64,000 nt of DNA, from assembly GCF_029784165.1 (NCBI RefSeq), contig NC_073696.1, forward strand, positions 49,421,315-49,485,314. The letters run 5' to 3'. Under the pieces are notes generated by a model that saw only the letters and a program-made list of their open reading frames with translations, ran no database searches and had not been told where the DNA came from. Shown one piece after another: positions 23,483-35,311 of this stretch; positions within the stretch are counted from its first letter, which is position 1, and each line of letters starts with the position of its first letter. This DNA comes from Wyeomyia smithii. Lineage: Eukaryota > Arthropoda > Insecta > Diptera > Culicidae. The position numbers were made by a program, and so were the translations under genes.

Positions 23483-23830
23483 GGGGGCCTAGTGTGGTTG
23501 GTAACGTCTCAGCCAACCACGCTCGACGCCTGGGTTCGAATCCCACCGCCGACATAGGTGTTGATGGTTGTGAGGTGGCGTGATCCACTCACAACCAACT
23601 CAACTGGTCTAGATTCAATCCTAGCCGACACCGGGAGATTTTCTGAGGCGAAAAATCTCTTGGATCACGCCTTCCATCGCATGAGGAAGTAAAGCCGTTG
23701 GCGCCGGTCCGTTAATAAACGGGTCGTGAGTTAGGGTCCTGGGTGTGGAGTCGCCTCCCTGGGCGTCGGTGATTGGCCACAACAGTGGCGGAAATAGACC
23801 GACGGAAAATAAGCGAGAATAAAAAAAAAA
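23483..23830 (+). mobile_element. tRNA-derived SINE with target-site duplication
   Basis: The head begins GGGGGCCTAGTGTGGTTGGT (A-box region) and has GGTTCGAATCC as a perfect B-box near 23531-23541, so it has an internal RNA polymerase III promoter. A tRNA-unrelated body of about 250 bp follows and the copy ends in an A-run. Imperfect flanking copies of AAATTAGATGA / AAATTAGTTGA (about 23469-23481 and 23833-23844) form the target-site duplication. A second copy, on the minus strand, lies at 40581-40916. The type resembles mosquito tRNA-derived SINEs such as Feilai, but the family name cannot be fixed from sequence alone. Confidence 0.85.
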
Positions 23831-23861
23831 CCAAATTAGTTGAGAAACCTCGTTATCAATA

Positions 23862-24040
23862 TTGTTTTTAGCACATTTTGCATGTTGTAGGATAAGTACA
23901 ACGATACACCGTGCCCCAGAGCGGAGTCGAAAAAAATTCCAGTTCAAAGAGATTCTCGACCTGACGGGGATTGAACCAGATATCACAACCGTGTGGGAGC
24001 CAATCGACATCGCTAACCACAGAGCCACGAGGACCACATA
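23862..24040 (-). mobile_element. Second tRNA-derived SINE type or tRNA-like repeat
   Basis: Read on the minus strand, the head is GTCCTCGTGGCTCTGTGGTT (A-box region TGGCTCTGTGGTTAGCG), followed about 35 bases later by GGTTCAATCCCC, a good B-box. The downstream body (ending near CTACAACATGCAAAATG) is not tRNA. The acceptor arm does not pair convincingly, so this is a SINE head or tRNA pseudogene rather than a functional tRNA gene. It sits immediately beside the 23483-23830 SINE in opposite orientation. Confidence 0.6.
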
Positions 24041-24099
24041 CAGCATACAGAATACAGAAAATCACCTGAAAATACTGTTTTTATAATTTATACGTATTT

Positions 24100-24190
24100 G
24101 ACTTTTTATGTGCAATTCGCCTCTGAATCAAAATTCAATGATTTGTGTTTTTTTTTTTTCAATTAAATGTTCGATGTTCTTTCAACATCT
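24100..24190. repeat. Fragment of the 22.9-kb irregular repeat
   Basis: GACTTTTTATGTGCAATTCG, CCTCTGAATCAAAATTCAA and a T-run with TTAAATGTTCGATGTTC match the repeat at 22879-23395. One decayed unit, separated from the others by the two SINE insertions. Confidence 0.65.
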
Positions 24191-24728
24191 ACAATTTATT
24201 TTGCAGAATAATCCATGTCTCAAGCATATACATTTTACATTTCTGATGTTTTCGTAGTTTTGTGAATAGTTTCATATTACGGAATTAGATTTACTCTTGT
24301 ACTTTTGAATTTGAATTTGATTTTTATTAGAGAGCTTTTAACCAGAAGGTCATTCAGCTCTTAACCAGGGCTCCTGATTCCTGCATTGAATCTTCATTCG
24401 CTTCGTGAACCGTTCGCTGTGGACTAATGTCAATGTAACACGAGCGCATACTTCTTCGGGCGCGTACATGTGTTCGGATGAACTGAAACGATCGATTCGT
24501 GTTATTCCCTTTTCCTGCTGTTTCTCATTATTTGCCGATTGGATACGGTTCAAAATCACACCGATGCAACTCAGTAAATATTTGTATCGGTTCACCGTGG
24601 CATTGATAGATTCATCATGGCAAATAAAATCGGGACGAAGACAAAATAGCATTCGCATCGAATCGTTCACTGAAGCTTACCAGAATTTCTGAGCTTGTTC
24701 GTACATTTGCTGGTGCTATGAGACAATA
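24191..24728. other. Unassigned sequence
   Basis: Short overlapping open frames occur on both strands (24350-24692) without any recognisable domain. No repeat was seen. Confidence 0.4.
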
Positions 24729-24947
24729 GGCCGTATGAGTTAGGCCGAAAATATACTGGCGCGTCTTGCACTGCGGAGACGGTTCGCCTTGCCGTGGGTT
24801 AGCTGTACATTAACCTGCGGCAGGGCTTCACTTAGGGCTGTACATAAGCCTACGGCGCTAGTATGTTCACGGCCTTAAAGCGTTGGCTTTATTCGCCGCT
24901 GCAAATACTACGAGACAAGCAGGACAAACTTTTTTGTTCATACGGCC
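24729..24947. mobile_element. GC-rich foldback / MITE-like element
   Basis: Outer ends GGCCGTATGA (24729) and TCATACGGCC (to 24947) are inverted repeats. Inside, GGCCGAAAATATACTGGCGC pairs with GGCGCTAGTATGTTCACGGC, and a near-direct repeat (GCTGTACATTAACCTGCGGC / GCTGTACATAAGCCTACGGC) lies in the middle. There is no coding capacity. The target duplication is unclear, so the superfamily is unassigned. Confidence 0.6.
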
Positions 24948-25344
24948 GGGATCAAAAAAGCTTTTATTTTTGTATCTATGTCGTGAAGATTCAATAAAAC
25001 AGCGAGCATAGTTTTTTAAGAAAACAATTAATGTTGGAAATCATACAAAATTTAGTTGAATTTATTATGATTGACGACGGGGAACATATTGTTCATATTT
25101 TGCTCGGTTTTTGAAGATGCATGGCAGCGCCGTGTTAGTTGTGTTGTAAATTATTACAACTAATCATTTGCTTAATTTGCGAGGTCTGTCTCATTTATCT
25201 AGAATTTTTTAAAATATTCCAATCCGAATATCCAAATTTTTGAAATAACCGAACAGTTAGTGTGCTTACTAATAATTCTTGTACTCGGTAAATATGGTTA
25301 CATAAATATTTAAAAATTATTTTTTAATCGATGTTTGCAATATA

Positions 25345-25486
25345 CGGTAGATAGTGCCCAAATTAATTTTCAGACGGACTTCGAAAAAATCACTTTGAAA
25401 CTTTATAAACATTTTTTAAGTATTGATTGAAGCTTTTTAGAGGTTCAATTGAAGACCGTCTTAAGGCGGCACTGGGTACTAGAGGG
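25345..25486. mobile_element. TTAA-type MITE, copy 1 (decayed)
   Basis: The body (TAGTGCCCAAATTAATTTTC through AGACCGTCTTAAGGCGGCAC) closely matches the better copy at 61467-61606. The right end reads ACTAGAGGG followed by TTGA instead of TTAA, and the left terminus has mutated. Grouped by similarity with a piggyBac-like, TTAA-targeting family. Confidence 0.7.
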
Positions 25487-25769
25487 TTGATTTATTTATC
25501 TTGGAGATGAAAAAACGAATTTGCAACCAACAGATTTTATTTAAAAGGTATAGCGCTCTCTTCAAAGTGTTCTCATTGCTCGGAGGTGGTTTTTCTTAGT
25601 TTTCTTAGCCCGAAAATAGGCTGAAAACTGCGATACAGCGAAACAATCTTTTGCATGCGCTTGAAGATAGGTTTGGGCATAGGAAAATAAAGTTTGATTA
25701 AGAAAAACGCAAAATGGCATATTTTAACAATCTTGTGTGCTGGATTGGCGTGCATAAATCAACTAAGGT

Positions 25770-25880
25770 TGCTTCATAGGCGTTTTTTTAACGCGGGTTT
25801 TTTACGCGAATTCCGGAATTTACGCGGTTTTTTTTTACGCGACACGTATCCCTCGCGTAAAAAGCGACTTTAGTGTAAAG
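25770..25880 (-). repeat. ACGCG-rich dispersed repeat
   Basis: On the minus strand it begins CTAAAGTCGCTTTTTACGCG, and includes TTCCGGAATT-centred palindromic sequence with several TTTACGCG units. The same block occurs on the + strand at 50752-50805 within the Helitron-like element. TACGCG hexamers appear many times. Confidence 0.7.
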
Positions 25881-27440
<1,560 letters not shown>

Positions 27441-27975
27441 TATAAGCTTCTTCCTCGGCAATTTTCATTTTTCGTTTGGATTCGCCCCGAAGCATCATTG
27501 CGATTGGTAATACCATTCACGGTGAATATTCATCGGCATTGATCTGAGTCACAAAGGCTTCTGAAACGATGTATTCCCAACCGATCGCTCAATATCGCTT
27601 CGGATGACTTGAGTAAATCGTAGCCAATACGAATCAAACACGAAGGTAATCATATTACGTTTTAATAACTATTCATCGCCCACAAGCCACTCATAACAGT
27701 TCAGTTCACTATAGGCGTTGTTTTCATTGCTGAGTGAATACACTGTTGCCACGTGTTGTTGTGCTTCGGTAATAATGAATGAATACGAATGCAACGAAGT
27801 GATATTCAGCAGCCCTGCTCTTAACCTTACTTTTTTACGTTTTTTACGTTAATCCAAACTAGAACTCTAGGAACATTTAGCTGGAGGAAAGGTTACGATT
27901 CATTGGTTCGAATATCGAGGCAGCTTAAGCATTAAAAATCTTTTAGTTCCTTATTTTCTACGAAGTTTTGTGGAT
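27441..27975. other. Unassigned sequence
   Basis: Nothing recognisable. TTTTTTACG strings near 27833-27849 recall the ACGCG repeat but are too short to assign. Confidence 0.35.
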
Positions 27976-28753
27976 TTAAAAATGGCGACTTCCGGTTTCA
28001 GGAAAATAACCTAAAGTGATATTTGGCCAACAATTTCAATACTTCCGAAAGTGGTACTCCATGCGTCATTTTTTAGCGATAACATGTGTTATTTTTTTCA
28101 TTTAATTGTTTGTTAACGTTCAGAAAAGACATTTAAAGAAAAATAACAAGTAGGGTAACGACCCCATAATTCGCCCACTTTATATGAGTACCCAAAATTC
28201 GCCCACCTATTTTTTTATTGTTCGCAATATAGTGTCAACTCTTAGAACCGTGATTAAATATAAAAAAGAAACAGCTGAGATTGAAAACAAATTATTATTT
28301 GGCATAATTCAATGAAAAAACCCCGTAAACAATTCGTTGATTAGTGGGTGGGCGAATTATGGGGTCAGGGCGAATTCTGGGTCCCTTACCCTATCTGATT
28401 ACTAAATTTGAGATAATTCATAAAACTTCGTGAAACATGCAAATTTATGACTTCTAAAGTGATATTTGGCCAACAATTTCAATACTTTCGAAAGTGGAAC
28501 TCCATACGTCATTTTGAAATCCAAAATGGTGACTTCCAGTTTCTGTAAATCAGCCCAAAATCACAAAAAACAATCCAATATGGGTATTTCCGTTCTGTGC
28601 GTTCTCAGAATATTGAAGTCCTTAAAGTGATGATGGAAGTATAAGATGTGAATTATATTTGTGAAGTGAGTTGAGCTAATGCAGCAATGAAATATAAAAA
28701 AAATCTATCTTTGAAACCTTTGAGCCCGAGCATCGCCGGGAACGTTCAACTAG
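27976..28753 (+). mobile_element. Helitron-like non-autonomous repeat, with nested MITE
   Basis: The right end reads GCCCGAGCATCGCCGGGAAC then GTTCAACTAG followed by T: a short GC-rich stem (CCCG…CGGG) about ten bases before a terminal CTAG, as Helitron 3' ends have. The interior contains two copies of a block AGTGATATTTGGCCAACAAT at about 28016 and 28460, each near an AAAATGGNGACTTCC motif (27981 and 28523). Part of the 22.9-kb repeat is also present. No Rep/helicase is encoded. The left end was not fixed, so the start is approximate. Confidence 0.5.
28153..28391. mobile_element. TA-target MITE nested in the repeat, 239 bp
   Basis: Ends GGGTAACGACCCCATAATTC (left) and GTCCCTTACCC (right) are imperfect inverted repeats; CCCATAATTCGCCCAC and its complement GTGGGCGAATTATGGG face each other. 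TA flanks both sides (28151-28152 and 28392-28393). The host repeat reads AAGTATCTGATTAC uninterrupted at about 22948-22961, matching the sequence with the element and one TA removed, so the empty site is preserved in this same window. Confidence 0.9.
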
Positions 28754-28767
28754 TATATTATAATCGA

Positions 28768-28990
28768 ACCAGATCGGTGTTATTTATCATGAGTTGTAGG
28801 AACCAAACGAAACCATCACTTGGGAACGGTATCGACTTCAATTGTCGCGATTAAGCAGAGCACTGCGCAAAAGACGATCACAATACGAGCAGAGGCACGA
28901 AAAACTGATTCTGCTGCATGACAACACCTGGCCTCATACTGTCAAAGTCGTTTGAACTTAAATTGAAAAGCTTGAATGAAACGTTTCAGC
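28768..28990 (+). pseudogene. mariner transposase remnant, catalytic part
   Basis: Translation gives GVIYHEL, then EPNETITWERYRLQLSRLSR, ALRKRRSQYEQRHEKLILLH, DNTWPHTVKVV. This matches the mariner catalytic region in which the Asp of the HDN motif is one of the metal-binding acids; that Asp is present. Stops interrupt it after HEL, after KVV and in the last segment. Only this part of the protein survives, and no element ends were seen. It begins just after the Helitron-like 3' end at 28753. Confidence 0.85.
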
Positions 28991-31900
28991 TCAGTTCAGC
29001 AAAGTTTTTGCTAGCAGTGGGCAATACTTTGAATGATTTGAATGATTTATAGCACACAACAATCTTAATCTTTATTAATACCTTTTCTAAGGTACCCAGA
29101 TATGAGTTGCTCTCAGAGTATTACTAAATTGTTATAATTAGAACGGAGAGCTTGAACGGTCTAAAATTATTTTTCGGAAAATCGATAAAACATATTCATT
29201 TTTTTTTTTATTTTCCCCGAGTTTGGACCAATTTCAAGTCAACCATTGTTGCTGCTTTTGAATTTTTGAAAAATCGAAAATTTTCAATGTTTTTTCGACA
29301 CCATTTTTTAAAGCCAAATTCCAGAGTTCTAAGAATTTGTCCACATAATAGCATGTTCTTATCCATCTTTAAAATAAATAGATCTTGAATCGGACAAAAA
29401 CTGACTTCAAAACGGTGATTTTACGAAAACAGTTTTGGCGTGGTTTTATTATATTTTGCAGAGCAAAATAATATCAGAGTGTTAATGGATCCGCCTATAT
29501 CTTAATGTGATAGTCAAATTATGCCTTATTAATAGCAAAACAGTCCCAGATATCGATTGGTAGTTATCTGATCCTCGTAAAATGTCAGCAACGTGTCGTT
29601 CCCTTACAATAGGCTGAAATAGGTTTATCTCGTCGTAGGATTAACTTATTTGAAATCTGTTCAATGTAATATCAGAAGTGTAAGCGATACACAAAGATTA
29701 AATAAAAAAAAAAATTAATTTATCCCCTTTTTGTGGAAAGAGGGTCGCATTTTTGGTCAAGACCGATCAAAATATAAAAAAATCTCGCTTAAGCGTCGAG
29801 ACGGAATCAAAGTTGGTTCATTCAAAATATTGTGGTTTGAAAAAGTCTATGCTAGAAAAATTTTAGTGCGCTCTATCGAATCGACTATCGTCATCGAAAC
29901 CACCAATTTCGGAGGGCTATAAAGTCACCAAAACCTCTTTTGAATGAACGTCGGTGCAAATGATTACATTTCCAGAATCGAAAAATTGGTTCATTCAAAC
30001 TATCAAGAGCAACTAATTGGAACATAAAACCATGCACAAAAAAGTTTAACTGCATGTCGGGTCGTATTTCATGCAGTAATCTCGCCGCGGTCCGTGCCTG
30101 CCGGAGTGTATTCCCACCGCGTTCGCTCTTGTAGCGATAAGCGATCAGCTGTATTTGTTATTTAAAGTTATGTCAACTTTAAATTATGCTCACTTTCGTT
30201 CCACTTTCCTTTCGAATTGGATGGACAAAAAAAAGGGCATGCGTCGTCAGTGCAGCCTAGCTGAGACCAGGCACGACCCGCGCGCGCGTTAACGTAAACA
30301 GACTCTCATGCGTCTTGATGGTCAAGAAAACAGTCCAGCCCGCTGCTAGGGGCCCTACCGAACCAGCAGCAGCCTTGCTGGGTCCATTACACCGGAGCAC
30401 TCTATCGCATTTTTCGCCACACATTTCTAGCCGTAAGGTTTGTGGCTGCGGAAGGCGTTTCTTTTGCCGCCGGCACCAAAGCTCCTAGGCAAACGAACGA
30501 ACGAATACGACGAAGATAGTTTTGTCTGAAATTGAGATCGATCACGAGCAGATCGCCGATCAATGACGACGGAACATAAATTGATTAACAGCTCTTGCCA
30601 TTCACACGAGATTATCTTACACGGCTGGCTAGGAACAGATCGATCGTGCAGGTGTTGCTATCGTAGCCTTTTTCGAAGCGATCTTCATTCTTAGCCGCAG
30701 CTAGTACCTTCCTTATCAGTTAAAGATCAGCTGCATATGAATGCATGAAATATTTGAAATTTTTGTACCTGCGTGTACAAGCTGCTGTTACTTTGCACGG
30801 TAGAGGAAGTTTTTGGAGCAGCAGGTATACGCAGGTATAGTGGTGCGCTCCCATTTATAGTTTTCTTGAATTGCATAATTGAAGAAATATATACTGCCGC
30901 TACAGATATTCAAGTGTGCGCTGATGATTGCGCAATCCCCACCCGATGGCAACAACTTTGGTGACCAGCAATGAATTTATGGTGAAAATGTGTTTCTGGA
31001 CCATAAAATCCTTTACTGGTGCAGCGGCTGGCTGTCGAGACTTCTCGAGCTCGATTAATGCCATTTCACCCAACAGGTCATGGCATCACGGCACAGAGGC
31101 TGCCCCCTTCAGTCCTTCGTAGGTATGGACTAATGGAAATTTTATTCCACACTTCCAACCGCCATGCTGACAAGTGGTTGACTGGAATAGGTCGGCTAGG
31201 CTGTCTCTGTCGTTTGCCGCTGCAGATTATGGATGGTGTTGTCTTTTTGCTGTGAGTCTTTGCTCTCTCCAAGCCTCCCACCGGTAATCGACCATCAGTA
31301 GATCAACGGGTCAAGCTAATCGCAGTTACAGTAGCCCAGATAAAGCAAGTCCTCTGAAAGTAATAATGACAGTTAAGAAATTGTGGCGAACCACTCGGTG
31401 CAGGATTGTTAATGTTTTAAAAACATAAAGCTTTAAGCTGTCTCACGGTGTATATTCAAATCATTTTTGATGGCGACAGCAGATTAATTGCCTATAATAC
31501 CGAGCGTGGTATTGAACGAAGCAAATCAATTACCCAGGCACTAAGTCATGGACCCCAATTAATAAACCGCAAAGCAAACGACCGTAAAACAAATCATCCA
31601 GTTTCGGTAGGCATGTGAAACGTGAATTTTGCAGTTCATGTACTAATCTGCCGGTCCAAAAATGCGCACTACGCTTTAGCTATTGCATTATCTAATTTAT
31701 CAATTCAACCTGTACTAAATTGCACGTCGATGAAATGAGACTGTAGGAAAAAAATGTTCAGATGTTAATTCGATTACTACACCGTGCTTGAATGGTTGAA
31801 GTTGCCTGACTGTTTTCGTTGAAGATTGATTGATTCCTACCTCTGGCTTAGGCTAGCATAGCGCGGACACGCTTCATGGGCGATAACGGCAGAGGAGTTG

Positions 31901-32192
31901 CGGCGGCAGCACCATAAAGAGGCAACAAGCGTCAATCACCCGCACGCATCAATTCCGCTTCGATGTTTGGAACCGCTTAACCACCAGAGCAGAGAAAGTG
32001 AGTTGTGCATGTCCAGGAATTCTTGCGCCTTTTTGCGTGGCTCGCTCGATTCCCCCTGAGTGCACACAAGGCTCGCCACCCCTTGCTGCCAAATACGCTG
32101 CCGATTCGATCCGATGTTGCTGCCAGGTTTTTCGAACTGGAAATCGATAATTTGTCTGTTGTAGACACCGACCGAGCCTGCAATACCAGATG
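28991..32192. other. Long unassigned stretch
   Basis: Mostly AT-rich to 30.05 kb, then GC-richer at 30.08-30.5 kb (GCGCGCGCG at about 30280 and several GC-rich hexamers), which could be regulatory or untranslated exon sequence. An open frame at 29731-29922 and others at 30773-31281 have no recognisable motif. No repeat was recognised. Confidence 0.35.
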
Positions 32193-32228
32193 CAAATATT
32201 ACAACGCCGTTGCGGCGTTGAAATATTA
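32193..32228. repeat. Short hairpin (AATATT.CAACGCC arms)
   Basis: AATATTACAACGCC and GGCGTTGAAATATT face each other across the loop GTTGC, with one A/A mismatch in a 14-position stem. This is too short for a microRNA precursor. It lies in the GC-richer stretch 31.86-32.37 kb, which has overlapping open frames on both strands but no known domain. Confidence 0.7.
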
Positions 32229-34403
32229 CATCGACTTCGACAGCCGGTTGTGGACCGGTCAATAGCCGCCCTCATTGTTAAAGAAGTTGAACGTCACTTT
32301 CGTTGCAAGTCAGACGTTTTCCGTAGTTGGTGCGCCGGCCGTTGCGACATGATTGACAAGATTATAATGCACAAACGATAAGCAACAGTGAATGACGATT
32401 ATTACAATCTCAACTACAATGGGATCAAAAGACTTCTATATATGTTATTTTCAGGACAGGTCTTTCATTTGAGGAAGAGTAAGTTTACTCAACTCTACCT
32501 GATACTGGCGGCTCCGAACTGCACAGAATCCTGATCGTGTCTGAAATCAAAATGAAGGTAAATTTCCTGTACGTTACGGTTTGACTATAAATTTTGTAAA
32601 AAGGCGGGGTCACGCAAATAATGGAATAGCAAACAAAACAATACCCTTCCGATATTATACCGGCTGAAGTTTAAAGTGGACCTTTACACTAAGAAACTAT
32701 TTCGTATAAGATCTTATCATGGCTCATCAGAAGTTTGAATGACTAAATTCGAAAGAGTAACGCGACATTATCTTAATTTGTGTTTCTTTTGTGTTAATAA
32801 AAAGTCTAAAATACTGTGAGTAATAATTTGACGAGAAGAAACAAAAAGCCTAGTTTCGTACCGGTTTTCAAAACGTTACAATCATGTAACTGAGCTAATG
32901 AATGTTTCATAAACAGTGGATCAGTGTCATCCATTCAAATAAATTGTCATCAAACTGTAGAGGAAACTATGCATGCTAGCGGTGCGAGGAAAGCCAGTTG
33001 CATACATACGTAATTGCCCCTTGTATACCCCGGACTATTGTGGAAGCGCAAATCCTGTAGCAAAATCTTACACGCTTGCCAGTCAGCTACTGCTAGCAGT
33101 TCAACCTACCCGCACCCATCGTGCTGCAATCAATAGCATACACACATATGTATATCTGCCATGATGCTGTGAGCAAAAATCGATCATGTTGCTGATGCAG
33201 GAAAAGTAGAAAACCTTGCGCTCGAAACCTGTCTCGGGCTGCGCGCGATGATAAAATGCACACAGAAAAAGGAAAAAGCATGTTAATGGACGCAAATAAA
33301 GCATGAACGGAAAAAAAGTTAATGAAAATAGAGAAAAAAATACTTAGAAATTTCTATTGATGGAAACATCTTACTTGGATTGTATCTATGCTATGACTAC
33401 CGGTATGGCAAAACCGCACCTTTTGCACAGTTATGCAAGTCGTATTTGCAAGCATCGGACACGGCCTATGCTGCGGTGTTGATTATGTAGCGAAAAAAGT
33501 TGTCTGTCGATCCTAAATCTTCTATAGTATTAAATGAAAGCAAAATGGTAAGCGAAATCGTCGGAACGAACGGAACACTCGTACGCAAAACCCTGCCACT
33601 ACCAGGCGATTAATTGTCTAGTAGCAAGCTTCTTACATTAATGACAATTTATCAAACCGATCGATGTCATACGCAAGCGAAGATAGGCAGTTAACCAAGA
33701 TGAATGTGAATGGTTTCGCACATGCAACCTAAACAAAGCTTCCCCTCCTGTTGATACAACATATAATCTTCCGTTCGATCCTTGAGCACCGATTGAAGTG
33801 AAATAAGATAAGACCAAGTGGTGGCTATAAATTGTAAACGGTGTGTCATCGTATCGGGCTGAAAGTCGTACCTGTGCTTGAACTATTGTGCCGATTGGAT
33901 TTAATCGATGATTTCGCATTTAACGCAGCCCAGGCTTAGAGGTGCTTCCTGATAGCATGCGATCAAGGCTGGCGGAAGCTTCCATCGTTCGACAGTAGCA
34001 AGGATTGCAATAAAATATACGATAGAATATGAATTTATAACCTACGCTGACGACAGATAGATGAACAATCGAAAACTAAGTACCTACTCGTTACCACAAA
34101 ACATTCACCTTGCGCGACAAATACTGCAGTCGGAAATGATCAGGGCTGTTCTGTGCATAGCTAAGGCTAAACAGGAAGTTTACAGTTTTTTTTTTGGTAA
34201 TGGCCGTTAAATTTGTGAGAGAGTGTTTTTATTGTGTAGATATATCGATTAAGTATTTTTTGTTATTGCACCAGGGTGACAAAGGTTATAACAATAAACG
34301 ATCGTCGTACGAAATCACATTCGAACGGGCTTATTGGTCAAAATTCGAGTTTAAAGCCGTACGCGTGAGTGTGGTTTATTGGAGATTACTTGAAAGATTT
34401 CTT
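32229..34403. other. Unassigned sequence
   Basis: Open frames are short, overlap on both strands, and carry no recognisable motif. No inverted or tandem repeat was recognised. Confidence 0.4.
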
Positions 34404-34540
34404 TTAACTTCAGAATAAAATTATATGTTAGCATTTATCATCGGCTGATCGGCAAAATACAAAAAAATGCAAAATTTTGAGCTCTTTACCATTGATGCCT
34501 GCTTTTCATACCAACAATCCATCTTCCAGAGAGAATGCAC
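34404..34540. repeat. Dispersed repeat pair, copy 1
   Basis: CTTCAGAATAAAATTATATG followed by TTAGCATTTATCATCGGCTG matches 46349-46387 (TTCAGAATAATAATATGTGA, GCATTTATCATCGGCTT), with weaker similarity continuing for about 100 bases. The family is unknown. The following 34541-35060 holds only a short frame (34639-34842) with no recognised motif. Confidence 0.6.
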
Positions 34541-35060
34541 TGAGGGTCAGAACCCGGAAAAGTTAGGACAGTAAAGTTTTCAGTAAGGCATACAAATGCA
34601 TACTTTAGAATTATTTAGCTTACTCATATGATCTACCTATGATACAGGGTGTCGCCGTGAAAGTGATACACACACTTGAGTACCTCTTTCCGCTTGGGAG
34701 GCCTACCCTGTTTTTTTTTTTTGTATGCCTGAAGGGCAATGGGCAGAAGTGCCACTGCGACAGGAATGATTGTCTTTTGTGGCTGGCCTCGATTATAGTA
34801 TGCTCGAACTCATTGATGGAGTTGAGATTGTTGGTTGTGTGACTGTGCCCCAGTTCGGAACAACATGGTTGATAAACCAGTGATCGTTTTGGGATTGGTG
34901 CTCCTTACCTGGTATGGAGTTGAGAGGTAACTTCTGAAGAAGTTGAACCTCGATGAAGCAAGAGCTCCGCAAAAGCAGAGCAAATGCGCTGAGCTCTCAG
35001 GTTCAGCGTTGCAGAAGCGGAAATTGGATTGTTGAGCTACTGAAGGATTTCTGATTTTTA

Positions 35061-35311
35061 TATATCAGCTAAAAGAGTGTAATTTTCTGAGCAAAACGAG
35101 ATCTTTTAAAATGTTATATCATTGTTCTAGATTTTTAAATGAAAAATAAAAAATCGCTCTTAATCGCTACAATGACAGTTGGTATATGGGCGAACTGTCA
35201 TTGTAGCGATTTCGAGTGGTTTTAACTCGTGATTTAAAAATTGAATGACAACTAAGAAAAATTTTGAAAATCACGTTTTGCTTAGAAAATGTAGCTTTTT
35301 CAGATGATATA
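35061..35311. mobile_element. Palindromic MITE (copy 1), near-perfect hairpin
   Basis: About 250 bp folding back on itself. Outer arms TATATCAGCTAAAAGAGTGT and AAAAAGCTACATTTTCTAAG (complement of right end) are similar, and the inner arms ATCGCTACAATGACAGTT (35163-35180) and AACTGTCATTGTAGCGAT (35193-35210) are perfect over 18 bp around a 12-base loop. A second copy of the same family is at 63513-63780. No coding capacity. The ends TATA suggest TA insertion. Confidence 0.85.

Noticed and set aside
29731..29922. 63-codon frame suspected to be a transposase remnant
   Set aside because: No catalytic or DNA-binding motif of a known family could be matched.
31936..32275. Overlapping frames of about 86-108 codons in a GC-richer stretch
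   Set aside because: Frames are open on both strands at once, which is expected from GC-rich composition, and none shows a domain.
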